Below are positions 47,882 through 49,216 of a stretch of 49,216 nucleotides of DNA, in pieces; position 1 is the stretch's first letter; each line of letters begins with the position of its first letter. The DNA is from Methylophilus sp. (GTDB lineage: Bacteria > Pseudomonadota > Gammaproteobacteria > Burkholderiales > Methylophilaceae): positions 1 to 49,216 of the forward strand of contig NZ_SSGF01000035.1 in NCBI RefSeq assembly GCF_008015755.1. The letters are read 5' to 3'. The notes below the pieces were generated by a model that ran no database searches, was not told the DNA's origin, and saw nothing but the letters and a program-made list of their open reading frames with translations. The position numbers were made by a program, and so were the translations under genes.

Positions 47882-48892
47882 ATGGCTAACAGTTCAGTCG
47901 TGGTGGTGGGTGGCGGTATTGTCGGGTGCCTTACCGCCATGCAGTTGCGAAAGCAAGGCCATACGGTCTCGCTGGTTGAACGTAATATCATTGCGGCACA
48001 AACCTCAGGCGAATCCTCATGGGCGGGGGCTGGCATAGCGTTTCCCCTATTGCCCTGGTTTTACCAGGATGTGGTCAATGAACTGGCGCTCGCCGGTGCG
48101 CGTGCTTATCCAGCTGTGAGTGCCGAGCTGTTTTCTGAAACCGGCATAGACCCGGAATGCACCCGCCATGGCATGCTGATTCAACCACCGTTTGACCTGC
48201 AACAAGCCATCGCTTGGTGCGCACGTTTCGGCCTTGAATACGTGTTGCAAGGTGACAATTTGTTGATTCCCGAAGTCGTGCAGATTCGTAACCCGCGGTT
48301 GCTGCAATCGCTCAAAGCCTGGTTGATTAAGCACGGCGTCACGTTGCGTGAGCAGACCCAACTCATGCCGCTGCAAGAAAGCAGCGCGCCGATTAAGCAC
48401 TGGCAAACCACGGCTGGCGAGACATTATCTGCCGATGCCTTTGTCGTCACCTCTGGTGCCTGGAGTTTTGAATTACTCAAGCAAACGACCGCCAGCCTGG
48501 ATATCAAACCCATGCGCGGGCAAATGCTGCTGTACCACATGGCGCCTGGCCTGTTGCCGCACATTGTGTATCGGGATGGCTTTTATATGCTGCAGCGTCG
48601 CGATGGCCATCTGCTGGCTGGTAGTAGCTTGGAAGATGTAGGTTTTGATACCGGCGTGACTGATAGCATGCGGCAGGAAATGCTGCAAAAAGCCGAGGCG
48701 ATATTACCCGCTTTGCGCGGGCAGCCGATTATCAAACACTGGAGTGGTTTGCGCCCAGGCACGCCGCATAATATCCCCACCATCGGGCGGCATGCGCAGA
48801 TAGAGAATTTGTACCTGAATACCGGGCATTTTAGGTATGGCGTGACCATGGCGCCTGAGTGCGCGCGGCGGATTGCGGCGTTGCTGGATTAA
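47882..48892 (+). CDS. thiO: FAD-dependent glycine oxidase-like protein, ThiO type
   Basis: FAD-dependent amine oxidase of 336 residues. The FAD motif VVVVGGGIVGCLTAMQL is at the N-terminus. GESSWAGAGIAFPLLPW, MRGQMLLYHM, GHLLAGSSLEDVGFDTGV and the C-terminal GHFRYGVTMAP match ThiO and related D-amino-acid oxidases. ThiO oxidises glycine to the imine used by ThiG, and thiS-thiG are in this window, which supports the assignment. A different D-amino-acid substrate is possible. It lies 76 bases after the antiporter gene. Confidence 0.85.
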   Translation: MANSSVVVVGGGIVGCLTAMQLRKQGHTVSLVERNIIAAQTSGESSWAGAGIAFPLLPWFYQDVVNELALAGARAYPAVSAELFSETGIDPECTRHGMLIQPPFDLQQAIAWCARFGLEYVLQGDNLLIPEVVQIRNPRLLQSLKAWLIKHGVTLREQTQLMPLQESSAPIKHWQTTAGETLSADAFVVTSGAWSFELLKQTTASLDIKPMRGQMLLYHMAPGLLPHIVYRDGFYMLQRRDGHLLAGSSLEDVGFDTGVTDSMRQEMLQKAEAILPALRGQPIIKHWSGLRPGTPHNIPTIGRHAQIENLYLNTGHFRYGVTMAPECARRIAALLD

Positions 48893-49216
48893 GTTGGGAA
48901 GGTTATTCTTTTTACTTCTCGGCTATATCACTGCCTCTGCGTCATTCCGGCGTAGGCCGGAATCCAGGCAAGGTGAGATAGCAGTAAAAGGTTGTTCTTT
49001 AGATTGTTCTTTGTAGGGAGGGCATTTTTGCCCACGCGGTTGTGGTTGTTTGTGAGGTTGCTTTTCGCTTTTACAGCGAGTTACTTTTCTTTGCTTGCAC
49101 AAAGAATAAGTAACCAAAAGAAAGTGCACCCCAGCTTCCGCTTGTTTCCTGCGCTACTCGGCTTGCCGGGCGGTCATCGAAACTCGCCCTAGTGGCTTGC
49201 ACACTGCGCAAGCCAC
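48893..49216. repeat. composite intergenic repeat region at the right edge
   Basis: No gene; short open frames here are by-products of the repeats. Four inverted repeats follow one another: ATTCCGGC-GTAG-GCCGGAAT (48944-48963), GGGCA-N4-TGCCC (49020-49033), an imperfect GTTACTTTTCTTTG / CAAAGAATAAGTAAC pair (49080-49114), and GTGGCTTGC-N7-GCAAGCCAC (49192-49216, ending at the window edge). I recall similar sequences as dispersed repeats in other proteobacteria; the copy number here cannot be judged. Confidence 0.65.
48944..48963. repeat. dRS3-like 20-bp inverted repeat
   Basis: ATTCCGGC-GTAG-GCCGGAAT has the ATTCC...GGAAT form of dRS3-type dispersed repeats known from Neisseria, within the wider GTCATTCCGG...CCGGAATCCAG context common in many genomes. 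Confidence 0.62.

Noticed and set aside
48923..49192. Two short open frames at the right edge
   Set aside because: They are read through inverted repeats, have no ribosome site and differ between the strands without any protein family signal.

Overview
The window is ordinary chromosome from a betaproteobacterium, most likely a methylotroph of the Methylophilaceae (Methylophilus/Methylovorus-like). This placement is inferred from gene content and order: argC - coiled-coil protein - bactofilin - erpA, rplM-rpsI, kdsD-lptC-lptA-lptB-rpoN, gltB-gltD, a 6-phosphogluconate dehydrogenase, and a metallohydrolase of the quinoprotein-relay type. No tRNA, rRNA, CRISPR array, insertion sequence or prophage is visible.

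Layout. 1-4053: a two-component system (sensor kinase plus NtrC-type sigma-54 activator, cut by the left edge), divergent from an outer-membrane porin coupled to a small periplasmic phosphate-binding-like protein. 4046-6441: a phosphoethanolamine transferase (EptA type) with a PAP2 phosphatase. 6442-10507: the most unusual part, a four-gene operon encoding a thermostable-hemolysin-family protein, an acyl-adenylating enzyme, a haem-oxygenase-like putative metal oxidase and a short-chain dehydrogenase. 10516-12133: zinc metallohydrolase and, divergently, cytochrome b561. 12134-13991: an ArnT-like membrane glycosyltransferase. 14026-24183: hemE, gltD, gltB, hemL and a trypsin-like protease, all on the minus strand. 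24333-31693: dienelactone hydrolase, gnd, a 62-residue Cys-ended small protein (minus), thiS, thiG, apaG, mltA, ubiC, ubiA. 31676-33319: a FimV-like protein (minus). 33597-36908: rplM-rpsI, argC, coiled-coil protein, bactofilin, erpA. 36977-45597: gltA, anmK, tyrS (+), rpoN, lptB, lptA, lptC, kdsD. 45829-48892: a Kef-type antiporter and thiO. The right end is a composite of inverted-repeat intergenic elements.

The best candidate for an undescribed system is the 6833-10507 operon with its control region. Its leader has a near-consensus sigma-54 (-24/-12) promoter at 6779-6794, preceded by two 15-bp palindromes of the form CTGCA-N5-TGCAG with centres 43 bp apart. The same arrangement recurs before the glycosyltransferase gene: two palindromes 42 bp apart and a sigma-54-like promoter at 12318-12333, with nearly identical palindrome-to-promoter distances. 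This implies that one sigma-54 activator controls both operons. The enzyme set suggests activation of a carboxylic acid, transfer by a GNAT-like enzyme, metal-dependent oxidation and NAD(P)H reduction, giving a small acyl-derived product that may be a signal or an envelope lipid. That product is inference; no substrate can be read from the sequence.

Most of the rest is housekeeping: glutamate synthase for nitrogen assimilation, haem and thiamine synthesis, ubiquinone entry steps, LPS transport and Kdo precursor supply, Fe-S insertion, and peptidoglycan recycling.
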